Part shown: positions 12,901-21,819 of the stretch, piece after piece
Numbering within the stretch: position 1 is the stretch's first letter
Layout of the letters: every line of letters begins with the position of its first letter
NCBI RefSeq assembly: GCF_027580225.2
Contig: NC_073353.2
Location: forward strand, 39,300,001-39,364,000
Direction: 5' to 3'
Source: Misgurnus anguillicaudatus
Taxonomy: Eukaryota; Chordata; Actinopteri; Cypriniformes; Cobitidae
DNA length: 64,000 nucleotides
Notes under the pieces: model-generated
The model's database searches: none
The model's input: only the letters and a program-made list of their open reading frames with translations
What the model was told of the DNA's origin: nothing
Translations under genes and position numbers: made by a program

Positions 12901-13616
12901 AAACGTGTTTTCATTGTGGAAGGTCTGCATTCATTAAAAATAAGTTAATGAAATATTTCAAATCAATATTTAATGTCTCTTACCTTATTAATGAAGTAAA
13001 TAGCGATGTAATAAACAGGATAATGTATGGTCAGCGTCAGCAGGTTGTTATTGCAAAATAAATGCCTCCGCTCACACTTTCCGCGATAACAACCTGCTGC
13101 CTATGTTATCCTTGAACTAGCACTGTGGTAAGCAACCTTTTTGTAGCCGATACTTTTACTGTGTAAGATGTTTTGAGAGCTGGACTGTTTCTCACTTATA
13201 TCTCTCTTCCTGTGCCATCACCAGACTGCATGAATCTGATCGAAACTAAGATAGAGCTCAGCCGAAGACTTATCTTCATGATCACTCCAGGAAACAGAGA
13301 GCAAGAACACAGCGGTTCTCCTGAAGCTTATGATGTTCAGGTGGGACTCCATCAGGCTTTGGTACAGGGAGACACCGCTGTCATCCTCATCCAGTTAGAA
13401 GAAATCCAGGACTACACACATCTGCCACTCGGACTGCAGCATCTTCTCAAAAACAATCCTCCTTTACAATGGAGAGATGGAGAAAAAACAAATTCAAGGT
13501 TTTGGAGACAAGTGCGCTACAGATTACCCGTTCCATCATGTCAGAAAGACTGTCTGAAGAAAACATCTGTAAAATTAAACTATCACAAGATTCAGACTGA
13601 AAATGAACAAATATGA
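874..13616 (+). CDS. interleukin-1 receptor family protein (whole gene, 10 exons)
   Basis: Ten exons (882-966, 2654-2816, 3673-3838, 6176-6329, 6406-6474, 6683-6806, 8472-8602, 11789-11935, 12273-12437, 13225-13616) join with matching phases into 1596 nt: 531 residues plus stop. Order: signal peptide, three Ig-like domains (the first degenerate), a membrane segment near residues 302-325 and a TIR domain near 350-500. The TIR has box 1 YDAYVIY, box 2 GYKLFIPGRDDLPGE and box 3 FWRQVRYRLP. The family binds IL-1-type cytokines at the cell surface and signals through TIR-TIR contact with MyD88 to NF-kB; that role is family knowledge. Length fits IL1R1 and IL1RL1 (about 550). The exact orthologue (IL1R1, IL1RL1 or IL18R1) cannot be fixed from the sequence alone. 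Confidence 0.9.
1398..1689. mobile_element. MITE with CACTGTAAAAA termini
   Basis: The two ends are inverted copies: CACTGTAAAAAAATTCTGTA on the left and the complement of ACTGAATTTTTTTACAGTG on the right. A second inverted block reads GTTGCCGGTAA against TTACCGGCAAC. The palindromic build and the lack of coding sequence mark a non-autonomous DNA transposon. Confidence 0.75.
1948..2188. repeat. degenerate palindromic repeat (GTGAACTATCCCTTTAA end)
   Basis: This copy ends in GGTGAACTATCCCTTTAA and shares blocks such as CTACTATGGAAGTCAATGG and GTGTTCATCAGAAAAAAAG with the complete element at 37629-38037. The left terminus is not recognisable. Confidence 0.6.
2190..2430. repeat. dispersed repeat shared with 35150-35390
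   Basis: Blocks such as CATTAACATGAACTAATAC, TTACTTTGGGATTGGGACC and CAGGAAGTAAACT recur as complements at about 35170-35345, inside a TRPM2 intron. The superfamily is not recognised. Confidence 0.5.
2618..2636 (+). repeat. (CT)n microsatellite
   Basis: A short CT dinucleotide run ends at a TAG. It forms the polypyrimidine tract upstream of exon 2. Confidence 0.9.
2654..2816 (+). CDS. IL1R-family exon 2: first Ig-like domain (partial)
   Basis: It encodes YVWFKNINKTMSLEKIG and a DTGRYITQE strand, typical of an IL-1R Ig domain (W core and DxGxY). The acceptor is set at 2652-2653 because it is the only nearby AG giving an open frame after exon 1. The AGs at 2637-38, 2642-43 and 2644-45 all lead quickly to stops. 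Neither usual Ig1 cysteine is present: the strand before W is missing and the Y-x-C position reads YIT. Donor GTGAGT at 2817, phase 2. Confidence 0.7.
2860..3614. repeat. probable decayed AT-rich MITE in intron 2
   Basis: The stretch is rich in alternating TTAAGTT and AACTTAA words. One side has GAACTTAAAAATTGCTGG and the other TTGATTTAACAAAACTGCTG, a pattern of fish palindromic MITEs. Ends and target duplication could not be fixed. Confidence 0.35.
3673..3838 (+). CDS. IL1R-family exon 3: Ig1/Ig2 junction
   Basis: The exon encodes WFSDQTCREFEGDLVVYEEF and then NSIPCPVCENQNGTFIWYK, the cysteine-to-tryptophan half of the second Ig-like domain. The first base completes a GAA codon with exon 2 (phase 2), and the exon ends exactly at AAG before GTATGA (phase 0). 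Confidence 0.85.
4443..6101. mobile_element. TTAA-flanked DNA element in intron 3
   Basis: The left end reads TTAAAGCCCCACTGTGTA and the right end is the complement of TACACACTGGAGCTTTAA, giving an inverted repeat of about 18 bp with TTAA at both outer edges. No transposase is recognised in the 1.66 kb. About 5640-5830 is shared with the small element at 15888-16087. A TTAA target suits piggyBac or Kolobok superfamilies, but the class is not proven. Confidence 0.6.
6176..6329 (+). CDS. IL1R-family exon 4: second Ig-like domain
   Basis: It encodes NFSLISTQESGDIFRIRNAS, then ENEGIYTCVCTWEHHGRKY and SGSRPVYIT. The GxYxC strand carries the second Ig2 cysteine. The exon begins in phase 0 after AAG at 6173-6175 and ends in phase 1 before GTACAG. 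Confidence 0.85.
6406..6474 (+). CDS. IL1R-family exon 5: Ig2-Ig3 linker
   Basis: The 69-nt exon encodes EPSAIIPPQIILPVNNSIFY and VDMG, the usual proline-rich linker and first strand of Ig3 in this family. Both borders are phase 1, with CTACAG before and GTGAGG after. Confidence 0.8.
6683..6806 (+). CDS. IL1R-family exon 6: third Ig-like domain, first half
   Basis: It encodes TEIVLTCSVFTGSFGKDKCW and CDWERNGTTLSEVLGYEVEY, with the Ig3 cysteine and the W core. Acceptor TTTTTTTCAG at 6682, donor GTAAAA at 6807, phase 2. Confidence 0.85.
6807..7796. other. intron 6, left part: unassigned repeat-like DNA
   Basis: No exon is recognised. Stretches at about 6856-7140 and 7162-7640 (gene-poor, CpG-containing, with the phrase ACCATAGACTGTAAAAAAAG) look like old dispersed repeats, but no terminal repeats or target duplications were found. 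Confidence 0.35.
7797..8324. mobile_element. TTAA-flanked MITE (AAGGGGCCATGGC ends)
   Basis: The left end TTAAAGGGGCCATGGCAC mirrors the right end GCCATGGCCCCTTTAA. It has no coding sequence. A second member of the family lies at 49013-49534, just before TRPM2 exon 5 of this annotation; shared blocks include AGATGTCAAATAAAT and TAGAAGCACTGGGGACCCAA. Confidence 0.8.
8472..8602 (+). CDS. IL1R-family exon 7: third Ig-like domain, second half
   Basis: The exon encodes REDDEFIHAVLTISEVSQVD then LSVFQCIADYSYEVMFVSVT and LKSR. The FQC strand supplies the second Ig3 cysteine. It joins exon 6 in phase 2 and ends in phase 1 before GTGAAC. Confidence 0.85.
8644..9832. other. intron 7, left part: hAT-like left end and AT-rich DNA
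   Basis: CAGAGCTGGGTAGATTACTT at 8644 resembles the terminus of a fish hAT family that often carries alternating GATTAC words, which follow here. The matching right end was not found. The rest is AT-rich with no recognised coding sequence. Confidence 0.35.
9834..10212. mobile_element. MITE with GGTGCAGTGTGTAA ends
   Basis: The left end GAGGTGCAGTGTGTAAATTT is mirrored by the right end AAAATTACACACTGCACCTT. The right edge is TTAA, which also forms the left edge of the next MITE. A short open frame inside (9885-10076) has no recognisable domain. Confidence 0.75.
10211..10487. mobile_element. MITE with AAAGCAACACTATGTAG ends
   Basis: AAAGCAACACTATGTAGTTT on the left is mirrored by AAACTACATAGTGTTGCTTT on the right, with TTAA outside on each side. 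It directly abuts the preceding MITE. Confidence 0.8.
10593..10851. mobile_element. palindromic MITE, CACTGTAAAAAATAC ends
   Basis: The ends CACTGTAAAAAATACTTTGC and GCAAAGTATTTTTTACAGTG are exact complements. Inner blocks such as ACTTGTAAAT and ATTTACAAGT also mirror each other. The same family occurs at 55978-56236. Confidence 0.85.
11320..11640. repeat. dispersed repeat shared with 35495-35870
   Basis: Word pairs such as TTTCTGGATC, AGCTAATCTTC, AAGGAGC(G/A)TCACATTTC, GAACG/AATGATAAGCTTTGTA and AATGTGTTTT recur in the same order at 35495-35870 in a TRPM2 intron. The element type is not recognised. Confidence 0.55.
11789..11935 (+). CDS. IL1R-family exon 8: transmembrane segment
   Basis: It encodes DVGVSSLTLISVCVCVLFLF then LLITGAVNMFAVDFVLLVRG and the basic IFKKLNRKE. 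About 22 hydrophobic residues followed by a lysine/arginine stop-transfer patch identify the single membrane helix. Phase 1 at both ends, as for the other domain borders. Confidence 0.9.
12273..12437 (+). CDS. IL1R-family exon 9: TIR domain boxes 1 and 2
   Basis: The exon encodes DGKVYDAYVIYQRNNLDETS and later LPTVLEKNYGYKLFIPGRDD with LPGE. YDAYVIY is TIR box 1 and GRDDLPGE is box 2, the loop that mediates TIR contacts. Acceptor TTTGACAG at 12272 and donor GTACAT at 12438, phase 1 on both sides. Confidence 0.92.
12438..13224. other. intron 9 with a hairpin near its 3' end
   Basis: AT-rich DNA without recognised coding sequence. At 13035-13101, AGCAGGTTGTTATTGC is mirrored by GCGATAACAACCTGCTGC, a strong short stem-loop that probably marks a small palindromic repeat. 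Confidence 0.45.
13225..13616 (+). CDS. IL1R-family exon 10: TIR box 3 and C-terminus
   Basis: It encodes DCMNLIETKIELSRRLIFMI (the SRRLIF strand typical of IL1R TIR domains), QVGLHQALVQGDTAVILIQL, and box 3 RFWRQVRYRLPVP near residue 494. It ends at TGA 13614-13616. The tail after box 3 is about 30 residues, similar to IL1R1 and IL1RL1. Confidence 0.92.
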
Positions 13617-13739
13617 TCCAGGCTCTAAATCCAGGCTGAAGTCTCAAAATCTAATAATGAGATTGAATTCACATCTTTGACTTAATCTTAGATAACTTTG
13701 TTCCGTAAAAATAACTATTGCGAGTTAAGTACCTTTACT

Positions 13740-14630
13740 AGACAAATTATGTGAATGCTTTGTTAAAGAGAAAAGTTTTTAAGTCTAGATTTAAAATGAT
13801 CGACTGTGTCTGATTCTCGGACTTCAGTTGGTAAATCATTCCAGAGCTTAGGGGCTAAATAGGAAAAGGATCTTCCACTTTTAGACACTTTTGATAGTCT
13901 AGGGATAGTCAATAGACCAGAATTTTGCAACCGTAGTGTGCGTGATGGATTGTATTCTGATAGTAATTCTCTAAGATATGAGGGTGCTAGGCCATTTAAA
14001 GCTTTGTAGGTGATTAGTGATATTTTAAATTGTATGCGATATTTAACTGGTAGCCAGTGTAAAGATGCCAGAATTGGGCTTATGTGGTCGTACTTTTTAG
14101 ATCGAGTAAGTACCCTTGCGGAAGCGTTTTGAACTAGCTGAAGCTTGTTTACCTGATTTGCATGGCATCCCCCAAGTAGCGAGTTACAATAGTCTATTCT
14201 AGAGGTCATAAAAGCATGGATAAGCTTCTCTGCGTCACATGTAGACAGTATATGGCGTATTTTTGAGATATTTCTAAGATGGAAGAATGCTGTGCGGCAG
14301 ACGTTGACGATATGACTATCGAAGGATAAGTTGCTGTCGAACATCAGACCTAAGTTCCTAACCGAGGAAGATGGCACCACAGCCATCTATGTGCAATTTG
14401 TAATCTGACATATTATGTTTGTAGCGATTCGGTTCAATAACAAGTATCTCTGTCTTATTGGAGTTGAGCTTAAGAAAGTTATGTGCCATTCAGTCACTAA
14501 CATCGCTAATGCAGTCTGTTAGCTTAGAAAACGTGTGTGTTTCGCTGGGATGTGAGGAGATGTAAAGCTGGGTATCATCCGCATAGCAGTGAAACTTATG
14601 TTTCCTGATAATGTCTCCTAGGGGTAACAT
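13740..14630 (-). pseudogene. LINE-2/CR1-like retrotransposon, 5'-truncated 3' part
   Basis: The minus strand encodes the C-terminal part of a non-LTR reverse transcriptase. The open frame at 13763-14386 includes RNLGLMFDSNLSFDSHIVNV, SRIDYCNSLLGG, LQLVQNASARVLTR, LHWLPVKYRI, YKALNGLAPSYL and PKLWNDLPTEVR. These are hallmarks of the L2/CR1 C-terminus. Upstream, another frame gives HCYADDTQLYISSHP, the YADD active-site block, before the copy stops at about 14630. The copy is 5'-truncated, as LINE insertions usually are, and begins about 150 bp past the IL1R-family stop codon. Confidence 0.88.
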
Positions 14631-15191
14631 TTATAAGCGGGGTGCGTTGAGGGGTTGAACTTGAAGGAGATCCTCTGTTTAGCCAGGACTGCCTGGAGGT
14701 CAGAGGTTAGGGATTGGTAGACTTATTGTAGCTCTCTGTTTCCCCTGATAAAGTTGGTACCTCTGTCAAAAAGCAGCTTGAAAGGTTTGCCTCTACGAGC
14801 TATAAAGTGCCTTAGTGCCATTAAAAAGGAATCTGTATTCATGTGACTAAGTAGATCTAGATGTACACACCTAGTTGTCAGGCATTTAAAAATAATTCCT
14901 CACCTTTTCTCACCCCGCCGTCCAACTTTCACAGTGTAGGGCCCGAAACAATCTATCCCGGTGGAAAAAAGGGAGGTTTGCAGGAGGCGAGCAGGAGGAA
15001 GATCAGCCATTTGGGGACTAAGGAGTTTGGCACGGGACTGCTGGCACTTAGCATAGCCTCACGACCCCTCAGAATCCAGAATTTCCTTCTCAGCTTAACG
15101 AATAGCCTCTCTGGCCCCCAGGATGATGTACTGTAGGTGGTCATCACCAGCTTTAATTATAGTTTTTTAATTGGATGGGCAGGGTCTAGGA

Positions 15192-16365
15192 CAGGGGTGT
15201 CAAACTCAATTTCATCCAGGGCCACATCAGCATTATGGTTGCTCTCAAAGGGCCGGTTGTATCTGAACGACGGTATTAATGTATCAACTCTTTTATTACT
15301 GTACATTGCATAATTATTTCTGTGCATTTGATTACTATAGGTTTTGTTAATAACTCAATTAATACAAGTAGAAGCCCAGGCAAATGATGACAAAGTGTAT
15401 AGAGTTCAACCATTCTACAGATTATTTTAAAAATAATTGTGGTGACAAAAACGCATGTTGTATGCAAGTACACTCAAAATTTTCTGTTATCCCTTATTGT
15501 GCAGGTAAGAAAATGAGAGGCATTTTAAGATACTAATAAAGAGTTTTACAATCTCTACCAAATTAGACACATATACTCTTGCTTGTCATTTCTTGCCTTC
15601 TTTGCAAAAAAGCTGTACTTTTTTACATGGCTTTGAGTGTCTGATTGACTGACGTCTCATGAGTTCAGTGTTGTAGGATACAGATCAATAGTTTCAATCA
15701 TTTATTAAAAGTAATCGGTTCAGATGAGTCATTAGTTCGCGTATTTAGCGGGAATAGACGCGTTGTAAACTAATCCCAGTGCGAAACATTTCTGTAAATG
15801 AGATGGAAAACATTTTCTCGCTGGATCCGCGTGAGCGTGCGCGAGAGAGGGAGAGACAGACAGAGCAGATAGATTTTTTAAATCCAAAGGCTGCAGCCTG
15901 CTGGGGTTGCATATGTAGCGTCATCAAGCCTGGTTTATTTAAGTTAACTGACCATTACATTTGCAAGTCATACGCATATTACAACTATTTACTATAAATG
16001 AAGAATAATATTCAACTTTTTAATTGATAATATTCTGAAACAAGACATATGCAGCCTGTATATGCGACCTCCGGAGGCTGCAGCCTTCGCATTAAGACAC
16101 GGCCACTCAAGTAGTGCGCGCGTGCGGGGCACAGCTTGTTCTCTCCTGCAATCATCAACATTATCACTATAATTACATTACAAAAAGACTTTGGCGGGAC
16201 AAAAATTCATTTTGGTGGCTGCTAAAAAATCAATGTTGGAAATAACCTGCAAAAATAAAACTTATAATAACAATTAAATTATTTGTAAGCTCTCTTGGGC
16301 CACATAATTAACATGATTTGTAAGCTCTCGGATTTGGCCCGCGGACCTTGAGTTTGACACCCCTG
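15192..16365. mobile_element. hAT element, non-autonomous, with perfect TSD
   Basis: The ends are an exact 18-bp inverted repeat: CAGGGGTGTCAAACTCAA and TTGAGTTTGACACCCCTG. An exact 8-bp target duplication GTCTAGGA lies at 15184-15191 and 16366-16373. The phrases GGGCCACATCAGC and GGCCCGCGGACCTTGAG near the ends are typical of a widespread vertebrate hAT family. No transposase domain is recognised in the 1174 bp. It interrupts the BEL/Pao integrase and is younger than it. Confidence 0.95.
15888..16087. mobile_element. small palindromic MITE inside the hAT element
   Basis: AAGGCTGCAGCCT on the left is mirrored at the right end. The interior (CATCAAGCCTGGTTTATTTAA, ACTGACCATTACATTTGCAA) also occurs at about 5640-5830 in the IL1R-family intron, so this is a separate mobile family nested in both hosts. 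Confidence 0.6.
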
Positions 16366-16732
16366 GTCTAGGACAACTGGATGAATAAAATCAGGGGTTA
16401 GGTCATTGCTTTGTTGTAACCTGCTGCCTACTCGAATGAGGCCTGACATTGAATCTAGTTCTGGAGCAAGAGAGAGAAGACGACTGGGATGTGGAAGAGG
16501 TTTGTGCGTCTGAAGAAATGCCAGATAATTTCCAAAGGAATCCAGCTGGGCCTGTCTTAGGATGACAATCTCTGCATCTAGGTAGGTGGCTGCTGATGGT
16601 GTTGCAGGAGGCTCTGTCAACCCATGATGGGAGGCAGCGGTAGAGTCAAGGAGATCCTGAAAGGTGGTGAATTGGGTAGGGTCAGAGGTGGAGGGATTTT
16701 GGTTAAGAAATATGGCACCACAGAAACTGGGC

Positions 16733-17979
16733 TTACGTAACTCTACTGGATTGATCTATTGTGGGGTTAGTTGGCCACAGGTCAGGGGTTTGCAGGAGAA
16801 AGGCAGGTCCTTGGTTCCACCTGCAAGGCTCACTTAGATCACACAACTGCTTTCCTCTAGTCAGATCATCAGCTGGGTTGCTCTGGGAACCCGCATAGCA
16901 CCATTCCTGCCCTGGTTCCAACAAAGACCTTATAGCGGCATGAGTCTGAGAGAAGCTAATAGAGGACTGTGGTAGAGTCACTCCATAAAGTAGCCTGTCT
17001 GATATTGAGGGTCAGCTCTGTTTGAAGGAGGTTGAACAGCTGAGCTCCAAAGAGGGCTGCACATAGTTCAAGTCGAGGGATAGAGAGTTGTTTTTGGGCG
17101 CAACACGGGACCTCGCCATTAGGAAGGACACATTCACCTGTTGATCATATTCAGTGCACATGTAGGCGACTGCACCATAAGACTGCTCTGACGCATCACA
17201 GAAGATGTGCAGGTCTAGGATGGCTGAGGGACTGTCTGATTTCCAATGGATAAAACAACAGGGCAGTACTATTGAGGAGAGATTAGAGAGTTCTCCTTCC
17301 CAGGGAAGCCAGGGTTCTAGGATGTTGTGGGGAAGGTTTAGGTCATCCCATTCTCTTGCCTTTTCCCACAGATGCTAGAGAATTATCTTGGCTCTTGTTG
17401 TGTAGGGGAGGATGTAGCCAGGAGGATCATACTGGCTTGCAAGTACTCTGTAGATGTGATGCATGGTTGGAGTAGTAGCTTCAATGGCTCTGTGCCTGTA
17501 TTTCCGGGTGTCCGTATGGCAATTCCAATGAAGTCCTAAAGTAGATTCCATGGGATCAAGAGAAGGATGGTGTGACAGCCAGAGCTCTGCCTGGTCTGAC
17601 CTAGCATTGGGAGGGAGATCACAAATGACCTTTGGGTCATTACTGGCCCATTGTCTAATGTCAAAGCCACTAGAGGAGAGGGTTGCACGCAGGCAGTGAA
17701 GAAGGTCCTTAGCTTCATCTGGTGTGGGGAGACTCTGAAGACAGTTAATTGTGAATTCAGGCATCTATTCTGATAGGAGACAGATCAATCAAATACAATG
17801 CGGTCCTTTTCATTATGACACACAGCATCAACTAGCTTCTGGATCTCTCTGGTGTAGGTCTCCACCTGTGAGGGGATTTGGACATTGTGGTGAATGTCAT
17901 CAGGTGGACATTTAAACGAGATATTATGACACTTTGTGGAGGGAGAGCTGACAAGATCTCTAGCGGGGCCCTGTAACAT
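16733..17979 (-). pseudogene. BEL/Pao reverse transcriptase and RNase H remains
   Basis: 17375-17764 encodes LPTPDEAKDLLHCLRATLSS, GFDIRQWASNDPKVI, ELWLSHHPSLDPMESTLGLH, then IYRVLASQYDPPGYILPYTT and RAKI, all characteristic BEL/Pao blocks. 16733-16981 holds QTHAAIRSLLEPGQEWCYAG and SQSNPADDLTRG from the RNase H end. The catalytic palm with YVDD should precede LPTPDEAK but is absent, with FTINCLQS in its place. Confidence 0.85.
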
Positions 17980-18002
17980 ACAGTCGAGACAGATTTTGAT
18001 TC

Positions 18003-18488
18003 CTAATGGGGCGGAGGGGGGGCTAACTTTACAGGCAGTCTTGGAGTAATCAGGTGGGTATGATCAGCTCCTATGAGTAGGAGTGGTCTTAGTTTATCAT
18101 ACTGCTTCAAGGGAATCTGTCTGAGATGAGTGTAGCGCCACTGGAGGGATTTCACAGGATGAGAATGTTTGGATAAAGAAAGCTGATCTGCAGTAAAAGC
18201 ATGCCTGATGGCATATGTTTTCTCTGGATGGGCCTTTGGAATGAGGGTAAAGGACATGGTGGCACTATTTAGAGTCTGGACATCCTGTCTCACAGTCCTC
18301 AGCCTCTCAGACTCCCCTATCAACTGGAGTTTCTGGGCTGCAGGATGTAGAAGGATCGTATGTTCTGACCCATCATCCAATATGGCATACGTGTATATGG
18401 ACTTGTTTCCATTATGCAGGGTCACTTCAACTACTTTTAGCAGCACTTTATTGCAATCGCTAGGATGGTTTGGGTAGAAATTCTGCAC
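18003..18488 (-). pseudogene. BEL/Pao aspartic protease fragment
   Basis: The open frame carries YTYAILDDGSEHTILLHPAA, a DDGS-type aspartic protease active site, and LRPLLLIGADHTHLITPR, the flap-end motif of BEL/Pao proteases. It follows the gag-like remains and precedes the reverse transcriptase on the minus strand. Confidence 0.82.
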
Positions 18489-19868
18489 TTGCCTCTGGTT
18501 GATGTTGCATAGGACCTGCAGATGTTTGGTGAGAGGGTGGTGGCCTTGGTCGGACAGGTTGAAGGTTTCTCTCCCTTCTGGGCTGGCAACGGGTTTCTTG
18601 ATGCAACCAGGAGGAAAAATCTAGGAGGTTATAGCATAGGGGACCTGGTCTACTCAAACTCATGCTTCTCTTAAACTGCTCACTGGGTATTTTCTCTAGT
18701 AGACGTTCGACATGTGAGCCACAGGTAAGCTCAGAGAGACCTTTGGGACCCATGGACTAGAGGAGAACCACTAAGGCTTGTACTCTAAGGGAAAACTGAT
18801 CTAGGCCTCTACAATCACCTATACGGATAGCAGGCATCTCCATTATCTCATCTAGGGCCATCTTCAACATCATATATTGGTTTTCATCTTCTCTAGTAAG
18901 ATCAGGGAATGAGGGACCTTCTATCTTACTATATGGGTGCAGTCGGCCTAAAGGGGAGGCTAAATGGCTTGGTGAGGCTGCAGAAGTATGGTGGTGAAGG
19001 CTGCACATTTCGGGGCTGGTACGCTGGCTGGGCAGAGTGGGCCATCAGGATTGTGCCAATGGAGGATATCATTGTGATGGTTGATTGACATCATGATAGA
19101 GAGACACCATCGTGATGCCACGCCCCAGCCCACTCCGTTGCGAGTCGACATACACTAACTCTCTTCTATAGACTATAGTTAACCTAAAATCTTTGCAGGA
19201 ATTGCTCTATAAATTAAATTGAAAATATAACTAATGCATATATGCTATTTTAAATACTGTAGTCTATGCCTGAGACGTGACGTGTGTAATGCCTGAGACA
19301 ATTCCGTGACTATTGCCAGAAGGAATTGTGTGCTGCCAGTACTGAACTAAGGGCTGACTGGCAGGGGCATGGCTTACAGGAGGTGGACAAGGAAGCTGCT
19401 GCCAAGGTGGAGAAGGAAAGGGCTTGAAGTCACTAGTGGTAGCCTGGGGTGGCATTGCAGTATGCTGGGCTTGTGATGCTACTAACTGAGGGCCAATGTT
19501 TCAGGAAATGGTACTGAACAAGACCGTAAGGAGTGGCCTTTGCCTAGTATGCAGCGCTGGATTAGTTTACCTTGATTCCTTACTTCTAGTAACTGCTGTA
19601 AGTGCTCAGTCTGACAGTCAGGAATTGGGGCTACATGAGGGACATGTGGGTACTCAGGGGCTAGGGATCTTCTGGAAGAGACAGGTGAGGAAGAATCCAT
19701 TGCTGGCTCTGCCGGTGGTTCCAGCACTTCCTCTTCATACTCCTCACTGGATAGTTGAGGTGGCTCTTGCTCCTCCTCAGACTTGTACTGTGATTGATAT
19801 GGACGTCCAACATGACAGATGTCTGCAGAGTGAAGCGGTGGTGGTTCTGGTAATTCGGAACATAACAC
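18460..19868 (-). pseudogene. BEL/Pao gag-like remains
   Basis: Fragments in several frames include KIEGPSFPDLTREDENQYMM, GLSELTCGSHVERLLEKIPS and LCYNLLDFSSWLHQETRCQ, which match the BEL/Pao gag layout. A proline-rich N-terminal part lies at 19264-19868. About 19139-19262 is AT-rich and does not fit, so a small insertion or heavy decay is likely there. Confidence 0.65.
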
Positions 19869-19889
19869 AGACGCACCAAATCATGGAAT

Positions 19890-20011
19890 TACGACATTGA
19901 TATACAGTATGTCTGTGTCCTACACAAAATAATAATAGTAATGTCATCAAAATGCATATATTATGTCATGTTTGTGCACACCTCAGTGAAGTTTAATTCT
20001 AAAAAGGCAGA

Positions 20012-20064
<53 letters not shown>

Positions 20065-20240
20065 TCGTAAATGAAATTAAATTAAATCAAGGTAGCCTAT
20101 ACCGTAATGAAAACCACAAATTACCTAATAATGAAAAACGACATTGCATAAACACTTGCTTGGTTAATTGACATCCTATAAATACACTACTTAAAGCAAA
20201 AAAATCTTGCTCCTATTAAAGTAGCCTAATGTAATAAATA
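19890..20240. other. spacer with (GA)n microsatellite
   Basis: No gene is recognised. A GA dinucleotide run covers about 20018-20061. The flanks are AT-rich. Confidence 0.8.
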
Positions 20241-20244
20241 AATG

Positions 20245-20720
20245 ACTATGAACTCCCCAAAATGGAAAAGAAAGCCCAACTGGACGCAGGATCAGTTACT
20301 GCTGCTGTCCCAGTTGGTGCTGGAAAAAAGAAACATAATAAAAGGGAAATTCGGCACTGAAATATCATGAGACGTGGGAGACAGTGATGCGCGGGTCAAT
20401 GTACAAAACAACCGGCACCCTCCAGGCGTTTCCAAATAACCCGCATGCAACTCGGTCCGCAAAAAAATAAAAAATAAATAGTGTACCCGACCTGGCCCGC
20501 ATTTTTTACAAGTTGTAATTGTTTAAAATAGTTATCTTTATTTCAAACGACCCGACTGACCGCGACCCGAATATCATAAAAAATATTTTTGGATGACTCG
20601 TAATCGCAGGCACCCGCTCATTTCGGATCAACCCGCGCATTACTGGGAAGAGGATTTGTTTGCAGATCAATGCAGCATTCCCACTTGTGTCGCGGACCCC
20701 GGACAACTGAAAGGACCAGA
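20245..20720 (+). pseudogene. Myb/SANT-like domain fragment, split by a hAT MITE
   Basis: Translation from 20248 gives MNSPKWKRKPNWTQDQLLLL and SQLVLEKRNIIKGKFG, the start of a Myb/SANT-like DNA-binding domain of the kind found beside Harbinger transposases. The frame is interrupted by the 254-bp element at 20392-20645. Confidence 0.6.
20392..20645. mobile_element. hAT MITE, CAGTGATGCGCGGGT ends
   Basis: CAGTGATGCGCGGGTCAA at the left mirrors ATCAACCCGCGCATTACTG at the right. Inner phrases CCCGACCTGGCCCGC and CGACCCGACTGACCGCGACC are typical of a common hAT family. The flanking 8 bp do not match exactly, so the target duplication is decayed or my border is slightly off. Confidence 0.7.
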
Positions 20721-21819
20721 AGACATAGCAATTACTAAATATTTTGACAGACTTAGTTCCAGATCTATACCTGTGATTTTATAATTTCAGTTATTTTGCC
20801 TGTAATGTAAGTAAACGTGCAAATGATGTACTTGCTCTTAGTGAATTTATTTTGATGTTAATTTCATTTACCTACAATTCCACTAATACATAATATTTAT
20901 AAATTCTACTGTATAAAGCAATATGTGCATCAGTGTGTATACAACAGCCATAGCAAGATTTGTCTTAGCTTATTTATAGCATCATAGGGATGTAGAAACT
21001 TATAAATGCTGCATATACTTTTCTTCAGGCTCTCTGTGAGAAAGTTGGTCATTTCCTTGTAAACAGAACCTTGAGAAAAAATTGCTGTGCTCTATTTGGT
21101 TGTTAGCAAACCAAGAGAGCTTCAGGGGTGTTGCAGACTGGTTTAATATGTCCGATTGAACATTTTTTTCATCAACATTTGCAAGGTCTTTTGTACAATG
21201 AGTAGGATGAGAGGATGAGTTTGCAAATGACTTTTAAGACAAAACTGGATTTCCTGGAGCCATTGGAGCAATCGATGGCACACACATTCCCATCCCAGCA
21301 CCCACATTCCATAGAAACAGTTACATAAACAGGAAAGGACATGCAAGTATTCAACTCCAATCAGTGTGTACATCACAGATAATGTTCCTGGATGTGTACA
21401 CCGGTTGGCCAGGGTCTGTGCACAATGCTAGAGTGTTTCGAAACTGCCCATTAAATGGCCATCTCCAGGATGTGATGAGAAGTGACTACAACCTGCTTTG
21501 GAGACTTTGCATACCCACTCAGCACATATCTCATTACACCATACAGAGATAATGGGCACTTGTCCCAAAGACAGAAAAAATTTAACACAGTCCACAGCTC
21601 AACCAGAGTTGTGATAGAAAGGGCATTTGGCCTTCTCAAGGGGAAATGGAGATGACTAAAATAGTTGCCAATGGAAGACCTTAAAAAAGTCCCAGTGGTT
21701 ATCACAGCTGCGTGTGTTTTACACAATTTTCTCTTGAGGGAGGAAGGCCACCAAATGGAGGATTGTGAAGAAGTGGATGGCAACAATGACAATGATTATG
21801 AAGCAGGATACCCTGAAAA

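Larger units (their letters stand above)
14640..16700 (-). pseudogene. BEL/Pao integrase remains, split by hAT
   Basis: The zinc-binding part is seen at 16380-16620 (AEIVILRQAQLDSFGNYLAF and SGLIRVGSRLQQSND). After the hAT insertion the frame resumes at about 15147-14953 with GPERLFVKLRRKFWILRGRE and VPKWLIFLLLASCKPPFFPPG-like sequence. Downstream fragments resembling the integrase core continue to about 14650 but are full of stops. Confidence 0.8.
14640..19880 (-). mobile_element. BEL/Pao LTR retrotransposon, decayed
   Basis: Reading on the minus strand from about 19880 down, remains appear in BEL/Pao order: gag-like, aspartic protease, reverse transcriptase, RNase H region, integrase zinc-binding and integrase core. 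All are broken by stops and frameshifts. A hAT element splits the integrase (15192-16365). The reverse transcriptase lacks its catalytic part. No LTR pair was identified; the 3' end stops at the LINE copy near 14630. Confidence 0.85.

Noticed and set aside
19482..19900. Plus-strand frame at 19496-19900
   Set aside because: It is the opposite strand of the BEL/Pao gag-like region and has no domain.
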